From an uncultured Eubacteriales bacterium (GTDB lineage: Bacteria; Bacillota; Clostridia; Lachnospirales; CAG-274): 46,149 bases of DNA. Of this stretch, positions 1-8,892 are shown piece after piece. The notes below the pieces were generated by a model. That model had not been told where the DNA came from. It saw nothing but the letters and a program-made list of their open reading frames with translations, and ran no database searches. The stretch is taken from NCBI GenBank assembly GCA_905201505.1, contig CAJKOJ010000007.1, forward strand, positions 1 to 46,149, in the 5' to 3' direction. The stretch's first letter is position 1. Every line of letters begins with the position of its first letter. The position numbers were made by a program, and so were the translations under genes.

Positions 1-76
1 ATTTAAATATAGCATATTAATATAAAGTCTTTTTTATTGAATAATATTTTAATTTAGTGTATAAATAAGCTGAAAA

Positions 77-107
77 CAGCTGCAAAATATTTTTTATTCT
101 GCAGCTG
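77..107 (-). terminator. terminator-like hairpin at the end of the MATE gene
   Basis: CAGCTGCA and TGCAGCTG arms face each other across an A/T-rich loop and are followed on the minus strand by a short T run. The 5' arm overlaps the last codons of the MATE gene. Confidence 0.5.
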
Positions 108-1434
108 CTTTTTTCAGCCATTTTTCTGTTCTGTATTCATAATATGAAATTATAAAATTTATAAACCATCCGATTGGTACAGCATACCATACCATAGCAA
201 TTCCAAAATGGGGAGCCATAGTTACAGCAAAAAGAACACGGAAAGTTAAATTAGCAAGATTTGCAATTGTAAACATTATCATATCAGCAGATCCCCTTAA
301 AAGTCCGTCAACTGACATTTTAAAGCCGATAAGGCAGAAGAACCAGCTCATAAATTTTAAATAGCCTGTGCCTGTCTGTAAGGCAAGCTGTGTACCTTCA
401 CTGCCAATAAACATATTAATAATAGGGGTGTGAAAAAACTGCAAAGTAATACATATTATCAATGCAAAGAATATGACAAGTCCATTTACTGTATGATAGC
501 CTTGTTTAATACGGTAATGTTTACCTGAACCTATATTTTGTGCTGTATATGAAGACATAGCATTTCCTAAGGCTGCCATTGGTACAACACAAATACTTTC
601 TACTCTCATAGCAGCTGAGAATCCTGCAAGCATTTCAGAACCAAAACTATTGACAACTGACTGTACAAGCATCATTCCTATAGAAACTGTAGACTGCTGA
701 AGAATTGACGGCAGTGCTATCTTTGAAACAGGCAGTAAGTCACTTATTGAAAAATATGTGTTAATTCTGTTTTTATAGGACTTAAGTTCCTTTATATAAA
801 GGGCGAATGAAAGTACTGCAGAAATTCCCTGAGCAATAAATGTTGCCCACGCTACACCTGCAACTCCCATATTAAGTGATCTAACCATATAAATATCCAA
901 TATTATATTAAATATTGAAGAAAAAATTAAAAGATATAATGGAATTCTTGATCGGCCCAAAGCATTAAAGAGAGATGAGAGCAGATTATATATAAATAAA
1001 AATGGAAGTCCTAAAAAATATATTCTAAGATATTGAGAAGCCATATCTAAAACATTATCAGGAGTATTTAGTATTTCCATTATATTTTTGCCGAATATAA
1101 GCCCAAACAAAGAAAGCAGCAAGCTGATGATTAGAAAAAATATAAGAGTTGTTGCTGCTGTTTGTTTCATTCGTGAATAATCTCTTGCACCAAAGTACCG
1201 CCCTGTTATAACTGAAGCACCTGCACCTCCGCCTACAGCTATACAAATAAACACATTTGTAAGGGAGTAAGATGCACCTACAGCAGCAAGAGCATTTTCG
1301 CCTACATATCTGCCGACTATAACAGAATCTGCCATAGTATAAAATTGTTGGAATAAATTTCCTATTATCATAGGAAGGGAAAAAGTAAAAAGTGCCTTTA
1401 AAGGCTTTTCGTTTATTAAGTATTCTTTATTCAT
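94..1434 (-). CDS. MATE family multidrug/Na+ efflux transporter
   Basis: This 446-residue polytopic membrane protein has about 12 hydrophobic segments arranged as two homologous halves. The N-terminal region (PLKALFTFSLPMIIGNLFQQ, then ADSVIVGRYVGENALAAVG) is the classic first MATE helix pair. Family members export cationic drugs or metabolites in exchange for Na+ or H+ at the cytoplasmic membrane; the substrate cannot be read from sequence. The frame is open 14 codons further upstream, but the ATG at 1434 (MNKEYLINEK) follows an AGGTGA ribosome binding site at normal spacing, so I use that start. The gene is monocistronic and divergent from birA. Confidence 0.93.
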   Translation of the reverse strand: MNKEYLINEKPLKALFTFSLPMIIGNLFQQFYTMADSVIVGRYVGENALAAVGASYSLTNVFICIAVGGGAGASVITGRYFGARDYSRMKQTAATTLIFFLIISLLLSLFGLIFGKNIMEILNTPDNVLDMASQYLRIYFLGLPFLFIYNLLSSLFNALGRSRIPLYLLIFSSIFNIILDIYMVRSLNMGVAGVAWATFIAQGISAVLSFALYIKELKSYKNRINTYFSISDLLPVSKIALPSILQQSTVSIGMMLVQSVVNSFGSEMLAGFSAAMRVESICVVPMAALGNAMSSYTAQNIGSGKHYRIKQGYHTVNGLVIFFALIICITLQFFHTPIINMFIGSEGTQLALQTGTGYLKFMSWFFCLIGFKMSVDGLLRGSADMIMFTIANLANLTFRVLFAVTMAPHFGIAMVWYAVPIGWFINFIISYYEYRTEKWLKKAAAE

Positions 1435-1539
1435 TTGTTTCACCTGAAAAATATTATAATTAATAAAGTATACCAAATGATATAAGAATTGTCAAATAAC
1501 AGTAAAAAAATTATGTATATAATTTTAATATCAAATAAA

Positions 1540-1568
1540 TTGAAAAATGTTAAAAGTTCTGTTATGAT
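1540..1568 (+). promoter_or_regulatory. sigma-A-type promoter of birA
   Basis: TTGAAA (1540-1545), a 17-bp spacer, then TATGAT (1563-1568), lying about 45 bp upstream of the birA start. Confidence 0.6.
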
Positions 1569-1613
1569 ATATATTCAGAAGTAATTAACATAGCTTTATT
1601 TGAGGTAGTGAAT

Positions 1614-2567
1614 ATGAAAGAAAAAATACTGAAAATTTTAACAGAAAATGATGACTATATTTCAGGTGAAGAAATAGGAGAAATACTTGGAATATCAAGA
1701 GCGGCTGTGTGGAAAAACATAGTAAAACTAAGGGGAAAAGGATATAAAATAGAATCAGTAAGCAATAGGGGTTACAAATTAAATGATAAAGTTGATATTT
1801 TGAATAGTGATGAAATAAAATATGAAGACTTTATACACTTAGAGGAAATTGATTCGACAAATGAAGAAGGTAAACGCCGGGCAAACAATGGCTGTAAATC
1901 AGGTCTTATAATAGTAAGTGACAAACAGACTGCAGGAAAAGGCAGGCTTGGCAGGGAATGGAGTGCCAAAAGAAATGAAGGGCTTTACATGAGTATTGTT
2001 CTGAGACCTGATATTATGCCTCAGGAGGCTCCCCAAATGACATTGATAGCAGGACTGGCAGTAATGAAGACAATAAACAAAGTGACAGGTGTTTCGTCAA
2101 AAATAAAGTGGCCGAATGATATAATTTTAAACGGAAAAAAGCTTGTGGGTATTTTAACTGAAATGAATGCTGAAATGGAAAAGGTTAATTATATTGTTGT
2201 GGGTATAGGAATTAATGTAAATAATGAGAGCTTTGGAGAAGAACTTAACAAAAAGGCAACTTCTATATATATTGAAACTGGTAAAAAGTTTAAAAGAAGT
2301 GATATTATAAATGAGTTTGTAAAAATATTTGAAATATATTATAATGAGTTCTGTAAGAAGGGATTTTCTGCATTTGTTGAAGAGTACAATGAAAATTGTG
2401 CAAATGTCGGGTGCAGTGTAAAGACTGTTGGCGGTAAGAAAAAAATTGAAGGAATAGCAAAAGGTGTAAATGAAAAAGGTGAAATATTAATAGATAGTAA
2501 CGATGAAATTATACCTGTTATGGCAGGAGAAGTTTCTTTAAGGTTAAGCGATAACAGATATATATAA
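1614..2567 (+). CDS. birA: bifunctional biotin-[acetyl-CoA-carboxylase] ligase / biotin repressor
   Basis: A 317-residue protein. Residues 1-60 form a winged helix-turn-helix (SGEEIGEILGISRAAVWKNI). The catalytic domain carries the biotinyl-AMP loop TAGKGRLGREW (residues 106-116) and KWPND, followed by a small C-terminal SH3-like domain. It adenylates biotin, transfers it to carrier lysines, and in repressor-type homologues represses biotin genes. GTG at 1608 is in frame, but GAGGT (1602-1606) sits only 1 nt from it and 7 nt from the ATG at 1614, so ATG is preferred. A biotin-dependent decarboxylase system is implied by the oadB-like gene at 7.7 kb, but no biotin carrier gene is in the window. 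Confidence 0.95.
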   Translation: MKEKILKILTENDDYISGEEIGEILGISRAAVWKNIVKLRGKGYKIESVSNRGYKLNDKVDILNSDEIKYEDFIHLEEIDSTNEEGKRRANNGCKSGLIIVSDKQTAGKGRLGREWSAKRNEGLYMSIVLRPDIMPQEAPQMTLIAGLAVMKTINKVTGVSSKIKWPNDIILNGKKLVGILTEMNAEMEKVNYIVVGIGINVNNESFGEELNKKATSIYIETGKKFKRSDIINEFVKIFEIYYNEFCKKGFSAFVEEYNENCANVGCSVKTVGGKKKIEGIAKGVNEKGEILIDSNDEIIPVMAGEVSLRLSDNRYI

Positions 2568-2577
2568 GGAGGATACT

Positions 2578-2910
2578 ATGGAAGAAAATAAAGATATAAT
2601 GTGTTCTGCATCATATTATAAGCATGGGTACTTTTTAAATGATAAATTTCAAAAACTGCCTGAAAAAATAAAAAGAGAACTGAGAGTGATAACAGTCTGC
2701 CTTGCGGAAAGAACTAAGGGAATAGCTATACTTGGGTTTTATAAAGACAGTGCTGATGTATATATTGAAGTTATGAATCAGCCTGATGATTATTTGTATG
2801 ATGAAATAGGGGCAAAACTTGAAGTAGGATATGTAGAAAGGGATAATGAAGAATTTTTTAATTCTCTTTCTCTTTGGTACAAAACTTTTGTAAAGGGTGC
2901 TGTAAAATGA
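2578..2910 (+). CDS. conserved hypothetical protein, DUF6145-like
   Basis: A 110-residue soluble protein without signal peptide or membrane segment. The central stretch (REL.VITVCLAERTKGIAILGFY) and an acidic C-terminal half (PDDYLYDEIGAKLEVG) match my memory of the DUF6145 family, which sits between birA and dus in clostridia. Function is unknown. It starts at ATG after AAGGAGG, lies 10 nt behind birA, and its stop overlaps the dusB start (ATGA), so translation is probably coupled. The family name is from recall, not a search. Confidence 0.7.
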   Translation: MEENKDIMCSASYYKHGYFLNDKFQKLPEKIKRELRVITVCLAERTKGIAILGFYKDSADVYIEVMNQPDDYLYDEIGAKLEVGYVERDNEEFFNSLSLWYKTFVKGAVK

Positions 2911-3884
2911 AAATAGGTAATGTGGAACTTGAAAATAATGTGTTTCTTGCACCTATGGCAGGGGTTACTGATAAGGTATTCAGGAGACTTTGCAAGGAAA
3001 TGGGCTGCGGACTTGTGTATTCTGAAATGGTAAGTGCCAAAGGCATAAGATACAACAATAAAAATACAACACAGTTATTGGAAATTGACCCTTATGAAAA
3101 GCCTTGTGCTGTGCAGATATTTGGCTCAGACCCGGAAGTAATGGCTGAAATGGCAGGGAAATTAAATGAGTATGAGGATATTGCTATAATTGACATTAAT
3201 ATGGGGTGCCCTGCTCCTAAAATTGTTAAAAACGGTGAGGGTTCTGCTCTCTCATTAAAGCCTGACTTGGCAGCAAGAATTGTCGAGGCTGTTGCTAAAG
3301 CATCTAAAAAGCCTGTGACAATAAAATTTAGGAAGGGGTTTGATGATAACCATATTAATGCAGTTGAAATGGGTAAAATTGCAGAAAATAACGGTGCATC
3401 AGCAGTAACAGTACATGGAAGAACAAGAGAGCAGTATTATGCAGGGAAGGCTGACTGGGACATTATTAAGGCAGTTAAAGCTGAAGTGAAAACTATTCCT
3501 GTAATAGGAAATGGGGATATATTTACACCTGAAGACGCAAAAAATATGCTGGAGTATACCGGCTGTGATGCTGTAATGATAGGAAGAGGCTGTCAAGGAA
3601 ATCCCTTTATATTTAAAAGAGTTATACACTATCTTGAAACAGGTATAATACTGCCTGAACCTACGTGGGAAGAAAGGCTTAATATGGCTGAAAGGCACCT
3701 AGATATGCTGGTTGATTATAAAGGTGAGATAACAGGAGTAAGAGAAATGCGAAAAAATATCGGGTGGTATATAAAGGGACTGCCCCATTGTGCAGAAATG
3801 AGAGTTAAAATAAATGCAACAAGCGGAAGGGAAAATATGAGAGAAGTAATAAATGAAATGAGACATAAAATAATAAGTCTGTAA
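2907..3884 (+). CDS. dusB: tRNA-dihydrouridine synthase (DusB type)
   Basis: A 325-residue flavoenzyme that reduces uridines in the tRNA D-loop with NADPH and FMN. The FMN-barrel start VFLAPMAGVTDKVFR, the active-site NMGCPAPK with catalytic Cys101, the VHGRTREQ motif and the phosphate-binding IGRGCQGNP are all present. The frame is open 11 codons earlier, but ATG 2907 overlaps the upstream stop as ATGA and gives the standard MKIGNVELEN start. Last gene of the birA operon. Confidence 0.95.
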   Translation: MKIGNVELENNVFLAPMAGVTDKVFRRLCKEMGCGLVYSEMVSAKGIRYNNKNTTQLLEIDPYEKPCAVQIFGSDPEVMAEMAGKLNEYEDIAIIDINMGCPAPKIVKNGEGSALSLKPDLAARIVEAVAKASKKPVTIKFRKGFDDNHINAVEMGKIAENNGASAVTVHGRTREQYYAGKADWDIIKAVKAEVKTIPVIGNGDIFTPEDAKNMLEYTGCDAVMIGRGCQGNPFIFKRVIHYLETGIILPEPTWEERLNMAERHLDMLVDYKGEITGVREMRKNIGWYIKGLPHCAEMRVKINATSGRENMREVINEMRHKIISL

Positions 3885-3888
3885 TATT

Positions 3889-3939
3889 GCTGTCTGCAAA
3901 TTGAATGAAAATATCAATATGCAGACAGCTAATTTTATT
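3889..3939 (+). terminator. terminator hairpin after dusB
   Basis: GCTGTCTGCA (3889-3898) and TGCAGACAGC (3920-3929) form a perfect 10-bp stem, followed by AATTTTATTT. Confidence 0.7.
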
Positions 3940-3999
3940 TGATTGTAATTTAAGCAGATTTATTTGTAAATTTATTTGATATGTTATTTTAACTATTTG

Positions 4000-4028
4000 T
4001 TGCTTTTATGCTTAATTAAAAGTATAAT
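4000..4028 (+). promoter_or_regulatory. sigma-A-type promoter of the M16 peptidase gene
   Basis: TTGCTT (4000-4005), 17 bp, TATAAT (4023-4028), 42 bp upstream of the start codon. Confidence 0.65.
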
Positions 4029-4070
4029 AAAGATATATAAAACGTATTGCATAAGAGGAGGTATTAAATT

Positions 4071-7000
4071 ATGAAAAAAAGAATTTCAGCTTTATTTATG
4101 ATAATGGTAATACTGTTATCGGCTGTATTTTCAACGAGTGCAGTATTGGCAGAGGAAGTTTACACAAAAGGTGAAGAAAATGCTTTACCGCAAATCGGGG
4201 AGGAATTATATGGATTCAGGGTTACAGAAAGGGGAGAATTCAAAGCGGCATCAGCTGAAACCATTACATTTGAACATATTAAAAGCGGAGCAACGTTGGT
4301 TTATATAAAAAACGATGACAAAAATCTTGCGTTTAATATAGGGTACAGAACACCTCAGATAGATGAAAGTGACAGAAATCACGTTTTTGAACACGCTATA
4401 ATTGCAGGTTCTGAAAAATATCCAAGCACAAATGTTTTTTTTGATATTGCCAATAAGGCGTATCAAACTTATGTAAATGCATCTACCGGTATGACATCTA
4501 CAAATTATATGCTGTCAAGTATGAGCGAGGTTCAGCTAAAAAAGATGATGGATGTATATTTAAGCTGTATGGTAAAACCTATTATACTTGAAAACGAGAA
4601 TGTTTTTAAAAGAGAAGCAATAAATTATACTCTTGAGGATAAAGACAGTGAAATTGAATTAGGCGGAACTGTATTTTCAGAGGATACAGGATATATGACA
4701 AATGTAGATGACGGCAGTATTAATGCTGTGATTGACAGCCTTTATCCCGGAGAAACTGCTTCAAATATGATAGGGCGTGCTGTTGAAAATTATAAGCTGC
4801 TTACATATGAACATACAAAGGAATTGTATGATATGTGTTATCACTTTGACAATTCTATAATTTCTCTTTATGGTGATTTGGATTATAAAGCTTTTTTAAA
4901 GTTCATAGATGAAGAGTATTTATCAAAATATGAGAGAAGTAACACAGATTTAAGTGCTTATAAAGATGGTAAATCAAAATCTAAATTTGTTGAAAACACT
5001 GTTTATATTCCTGCTTATGAAGGAGATACAACAGAAAACGCATCAGAGATTGTTTATGCAATAGATTTATCTGAATATGAACTTGAGGATATAATGTATT
5101 TGTCTTATATATGCGGTATGCTTAATAACAGCAATTCTATTATAAATAATAAGCTGTATGAAGAAGGAATTTCAAACAGCTTCAGCAGTTATGTATATCT
5201 GGATTCACAAAAGCCGTTTATGCTCTTTGCTTTGGACAATGCAAATACTGATGTAAAAGATAAATTTATGAATGTGCTTAATAGTTCGTTTGAAGAGATA
5301 AAGGAAAACGGTATAAATAAGTTTGAATACAGCAATATATTAAAAAGCTTTGAAATAAGCAACAGTACAGCAGGTGAAAGCATTGATTTTGCTGTTAATA
5401 CTCTTGTTGAGTTAAGTACATATTGGGCTGTAAGCGGAAGAACAGATTATTATTCTTTATATGATGATACCTTTGAAGCTCTTGTAAATGATGAGAACCA
5501 GGTTATTTTAAAGAGGCTTGCAGATAAAATAAGTGACCCTGAAAATTCAGCCCTTGTTTCTGCTGTGCCTAAGCCGGGACTGGCAGAAGAAATAGATGGT
5601 GAAAGGTATAATTATCTTGCTGAAATGAAGGCAAATATGACTGATGAAGAAATTGAGGCTATGGTTGAAGACACAAAGGCTTATAATGATTGGAACAATA
5701 ATCCTGTCCACAACAACAATGTATCAATTAAACCTGAGCAGCTTCCTGAGCCTGTACCTTATCCTGTGGCTGAAGTTAAAAAGCTGGGATGTATAAGCAG
5801 CTATTCTTCTGAAATAAGCAAGGATGTGGGTAAATATTCTCTTAAATTTGATATTGGCTCAATAAAGCAGGAAGATTTATATTATATTGGTTTATACAGT
5901 TTGCTTCTTGGAAGTCTTGATACAGAGGATTATACAGAAAAGGAAATTTCTGCTCTTGTACCTGTATATCTCAATAATTTAGGAATAAGTGTTGATTATT
6001 TAAAGAAAAAAGATGCAGAAAGTCCGGAACCTGTATTTGATGTTGATTGGTATTGTGTTAATGAGGATTATGAGACTTCACTTAATATAATATTAAATAT
6101 TCTTGAAAAGTCAGATTTTAATAATAAAAATAAAGTTGTTTCTGTGTTGGAGGAAAGCTTACCATATATAAACCCTGCACGTACGGGAGATCCTATTGGT
6201 ATGCTTAAAGAAAAGGCAAAAAGCGGTTTCAGTGCAAATGCAAAATTCAGTAAATTTTTTAACGGAAGTGAATACTATGAGTTTTTAAATGGAATACTGA
6301 CAAAACTTAAAGAAGATGAAAAATTTTCTGCTGTGCTTGCTGAAAAGCTTGATGGCATTACATCACAAATTGTACACAAGGATAATCTTATTTCTACAGT
6401 AATAAGCGATGAAGAGGGAATTAAGTCATCTGAAGAGATAAATAACAGAGTGCTTAATAAACTTGGTTCAATAAATATGGCTAAAGAAGAATATACACTT
6501 GAAGAGCAGCCAAAAAGTGCAGCTTATATTATAGATGCATCTAATCAGTACAGTGTGCTGGCAAGCAGTATAAGTGAAGATTTTAAAGGCGAATATATAC
6601 CATTTATAAATATGATAAATGATATGTATACTGTACCTGTAATTAGGTTTGTTAATGGTGCGTATTCAGCAGAGACAGGATTTGGAATCGAATATGATTC
6701 AAAGTACATATACAGTTATTCATATGCAGACCCTAATGTAAAAAAGACAGTTGATGTTTATAAAAATATGGCACAGTCAATTGCCGATGCAGACGTTACA
6801 CAGGAAATTCTTGATGATTATATCGTGGCATCATACAGTAATTTGGTAATGCCAAAGGGAGAATATACAAGTGCAAATCTTGCTATTGATTATGAGATAT
6901 ATGGTCTTGATAAAATGACTGCCAAAAAATTTGCTGATGGTATTAAAAGTGCAAAGCCTGAAGATTTGCAGGACGCTGTAAAATGTATACAGAAAATGGT

Positions 7001-7094
7001 TGATAATGGATATATCGTATTTGCAGGAAACAGTTCAGCTATAAATGCTGATAAAGATGTGTTTGATATGGTAGTTGACTACAGAGGAAAGTAA
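4071..7094 (+). CDS. secreted M16C-family (presequence-protease-like) zinc metallopeptidase
   Basis: A 1007-residue protein with an N-terminal signal peptide (KKR, hydrophobic core, Ala-rich cleavage region around residues 20-27). The inverted zinc motif HVFEH (residues 104-108) is intact, and GGTVFSEDTG about 110 residues later probably supplies the third ligand glutamate. The length and pairs of M16 halves fit the M16C PreP/insulinase clan, which degrades peptides in a closed chamber. The signal peptide points to activity outside the membrane. It follows an AGGAGG site, has its own promoter, and stands alone between two hairpins. Confidence 0.88.
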   Translation: MKKRISALFMIMVILLSAVFSTSAVLAEEVYTKGEENALPQIGEELYGFRVTERGEFKAASAETITFEHIKSGATLVYIKNDDKNLAFNIGYRTPQIDESDRNHVFEHAIIAGSEKYPSTNVFFDIANKAYQTYVNASTGMTSTNYMLSSMSEVQLKKMMDVYLSCMVKPIILENENVFKREAINYTLEDKDSEIELGGTVFSEDTGYMTNVDDGSINAVIDSLYPGETASNMIGRAVENYKLLTYEHTKELYDMCYHFDNSIISLYGDLDYKAFLKFIDEEYLSKYERSNTDLSAYKDGKSKSKFVENTVYIPAYEGDTTENASEIVYAIDLSEYELEDIMYLSYICGMLNNSNSIINNKLYEEGISNSFSSYVYLDSQKPFMLFALDNANTDVKDKFMNVLNSSFEEIKENGINKFEYSNILKSFEISNSTAGESIDFAVNTLVELSTYWAVSGRTDYYSLYDDTFEALVNDENQVILKRLADKISDPENSALVSAVPKPGLAEEIDGERYNYLAEMKANMTDEEIEAMVEDTKAYNDWNNNPVHNNNVSIKPEQLPEPVPYPVAEVKKLGCISSYSSEISKDVGKYSLKFDIGSIKQEDLYYIGLYSLLLGSLDTEDYTEKEISALVPVYLNNLGISVDYLKKKDAESPEPVFDVDWYCVNEDYETSLNIILNILEKSDFNNKNKVVSVLEESLPYINPARTGDPIGMLKEKAKSGFSANAKFSKFFNGSEYYEFLNGILTKLKEDEKFSAVLAEKLDGITSQIVHKDNLISTVISDEEGIKSSEEINNRVLNKLGSINMAKEEYTLEEQPKSAAYIIDASNQYSVLASSISEDFKGEYIPFINMINDMYTVPVIRFVNGAYSAETGFGIEYDSKYIYSYSYADPNVKKTVDVYKNMAQSIADADVTQEILDDYIVASYSNLVMPKGEYTSANLAIDYEIYGLDKMTAKKFADGIKSAKPEDLQDAVKCIQKMVDNGYIVFAGNSSAINADKDVFDMVVDYRGK

Positions 7095-7138
7095 TTAGTA
7101 TATATCTGTTTATATTGTGATTAAAAATTTTATACGAT

Positions 7139-7178
7139 AAAAAAAGCAGCAGTATTAAAGTAATTAATATTGCTGCTT
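7139..7178. terminator. convergent terminator between the M16 gene and the HTH gene
   Basis: AAGCAGCA and TGCTGCTT arms with an extended TATTAA/TTAATA stem. The minus strand has a run of seven T after the stem; the plus strand has TTATTTATT. It probably serves both convergent genes. Confidence 0.7.
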
Positions 7179-7401
7179 ATTTATTAGGATATGTATTTTT
7201 AATATTGCTTGCACCTGTAATATAGTCAAGAGAAACATTATAATATTTGGCAAGTATAAGTAAACTGTCAATAGGAATGCGGGTTTTGCCGCTTTCATAA
7301 TCTGAATATGTTCTCTGACCTATATGAAGTAAGTCTGCAATTTTTTGCTGGGTAAGAAAGTTATCTTCTCTTAATTCACGAATACGTTCATAATATTGCA
7401 T
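7177..7401 (-). CDS. small XRE-family HTH transcriptional regulator
   Basis: A 74-residue protein that is almost entirely a Cro/C1-type helix-turn-helix: IRELREDNFLTQQKIADLL, then GQRTYSDYESGKTRIP and LLILAKYYNVSLDYI. It probably binds DNA as a dimer; its targets are unknown. GTG at 7410 is in frame, but AGAGGTGA lies 5 nt before ATG 7401, so ATG is used. It is transcribed alone. Confidence 0.85.
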   Translation of the reverse strand: MQYYERIRELREDNFLTQQKIADLLHIGQRTYSDYESGKTRIPIDSLLILAKYYNVSLDYITGASNIKNTYPNK

Positions 7402-7512
7402 AAATTTCACCTCTTAAACTATTATAAAGCATATAAGTATATTTAAAAACAAATAGAGTTATATACTCTAAGATGCGGTGGATTAAAATTTTGAAAACTT
7501 TATAAATTTACA

Positions 7513-7562
7513 TAAAAAAAACTGCTGCAAAATGTTTTAATAGGTCATATTTTGCAGCAGTT
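7513..7562 (-). terminator. terminator of the oadB-oadG operon
   Basis: A long stem of ACTGCTGCAAAA and its complement (7521-7561) followed by TTTTTTT on the minus strand, starting 7 bp after the OadG-like stop. Confidence 0.8.
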
Positions 7563-7568
7563 ATAAAT

Positions 7569-7688
7569 TTAGTCATTCTTAATTTTAGAAAGAATATAAA
7601 CAGTAAATGCTATTAATGCCATAACAACGAATATACCTGCCATACCTTGCCACAGCATATTTAAAGCTTGAATTAAATCTGTACTCAT
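7569..7688 (-). CDS. small OadG-like subunit of a Na+-translocating decarboxylase
   Basis: A 39-residue protein. One membrane segment (MAGIFVVMALIAFTVYIL) follows a short amphipathic N-terminus (MSTDLIQALNMLWQG), and the tail is charged (SKIKND). This is the layout of the small gamma subunit (OadG/MmdD type), which anchors the carboxyltransferase to the beta subunit. The start has GGAGGT 5-6 nt upstream, overlapping the end of oadB, so the two are translationally coupled. The soluble Pro-rich tail and His zinc site of longer OadG proteins are missing. The subunit name rests on gene order and shape rather than strong sequence identity. Confidence 0.75.
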   Translation of the reverse strand: MSTDLIQALNMLWQGMAGIFVVMALIAFTVYILSKIKND

Positions 7689-7700
7689 ATTAAGACCTCC

Positions 7701-8828
7701 CTACATAAAGAACCCTAAAATAATGCCGCCTGCAATAACTGAGGCAATCTGACCTGAAACATTTGCACCAACTGCGTGCATTAAAAGATGATTTTGCTTA
7801 TCCTCAGCTATTCCAAGTTTTTCAACTACTCTTGATGACATAGGAAATGCTGATATTCCGGCAGCACCTATCATAGGATTGATTTTCTTGGCTGAGAAAA
7901 GATTTAAAAGTTTTGCAAACATTACACCGCCTATTGTATCAAGAACAAAGGCAGCAAGACCAAGAAGCATTATCATTATAGTATTGATATTTACAAATTT
8001 ATCTGCCTGCATTGAAAATGAAATTGTAATGCCAAGTAAAAGCGTTACTAAATTTACAAGTTCGTTCTGGGCTGTTTTAACAAGAGAATTTAATACGCCG
8101 CATTCTCTGAGAAGATTGCCAAACATAAGAAAACCTACCAGTGCTACAGATGCAGGGGCAACAATACCTGCAATAAAGGTTACGGCAATAGGAAATATAA
8201 TTCTTGTAGTTTTGGAAACATTGTTTGGTGCATAGTCCATCCTGATACAGCGTTCCTTTTTGGTCGTTACAAGTTTAATTGCAAGAGGCTGTATAATAGG
8301 AACAAGAGCCATATAAGAATATGCGGCAACGGCTATTGCACCTATATAATTTGACTTTAAAACCTGAGAAACAAGTATTGAGGTTGGACCATCTGCTGCT
8401 CCTATTATACCGATTGAGGCTGCGTCCTTAATATCAAAGCCTAAAAAAACTGCAATAATAACTGTGAGGAATATACCGAGCTGAGCTGCTGCACCGAATA
8501 AAAACATTTTTGGGTTTGAAAGCAGAGGACCAAAGTCAATCATTGCACCTATTCCTATAAATAAAAGGAGCGGAAATGCTTCAGACGCTTCTATTCCTGC
8601 TTTAAAAAGCCATTGAATTATTCCGTTTGTTACACCGATGCCCTCTGTTACCTGATTAAGGACCCCTGAAAGGGGAAGGTTGACAAGAATTGCACCAAAT
8701 CCCATTGGCAAAAGCAGTGAAGGCTCATATTCTTTATGTATGGCAAGGTATATTAACAGTATACCAACTCCATACATAACAAGCTGCTGCCATGTAATAG
8801 ATAAAAGACCGTTCCATAAAAATTCCAT
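7701..8828 (-). CDS. oadB: Na+-translocating decarboxylase beta subunit (OadB/GcdB/MmdB family)
   Basis: A 375-residue integral membrane protein that couples decarboxylation of a carboxybiotin carrier to Na+ export. It shows the conserved region GIIGAADGPTSILVSQVL, with the Asp used in Na+ translocation, and a second conserved tract near the C-terminus (GAAGISAFPMSSRVVEKLG, then LLMHAVGANVSGQIAS). The frame continues 34 codons upstream through the leader, but ATG 8828 has AAGGAGG at ideal spacing and gives the usual MEFLWNGL N-terminus. No alpha (carboxyltransferase) or biotin-carrier gene is adjacent, so the substrate (oxaloacetate, glutaconyl-CoA or methylmalonyl-CoA) cannot be assigned. 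Confidence 0.92.
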   Translation of the reverse strand: MEFLWNGLLSITWQQLVMYGVGILLIYLAIHKEYEPSLLLPMGFGAILVNLPLSGVLNQVTEGIGVTNGIIQWLFKAGIEASEAFPLLLFIGIGAMIDFGPLLSNPKMFLFGAAAQLGIFLTVIIAVFLGFDIKDAASIGIIGAADGPTSILVSQVLKSNYIGAIAVAAYSYMALVPIIQPLAIKLVTTKKERCIRMDYAPNNVSKTTRIIFPIAVTFIAGIVAPASVALVGFLMFGNLLRECGVLNSLVKTAQNELVNLVTLLLGITISFSMQADKFVNINTIMIMLLGLAAFVLDTIGGVMFAKLLNLFSAKKINPMIGAAGISAFPMSSRVVEKLGIAEDKQNHLLMHAVGANVSGQIASVIAGGIILGFFM

Positions 8829-8856
8829 AATTTTTTCCTCCTTCTTTTTAGGGGAT

Positions 8857-8892
8857 AAAAAAAGACCTATATCCTCTGTGGGATATAGGTCT
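8857..8892 (-). terminator. riboswitch-controlled intrinsic terminator upstream of oadB
   Basis: On the minus strand AGACCTATATCC (8892-8881), a 6-nt loop and GGATATAGGTCT (8874-8863) form a perfect 12-bp stem followed by six T (8862-8857). The 5' arm is also the 3' strand of aptamer helix P1, so aptamer and terminator exclude each other. It ends about 20 nt before the oadB ribosome binding site. Confidence 0.88.
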
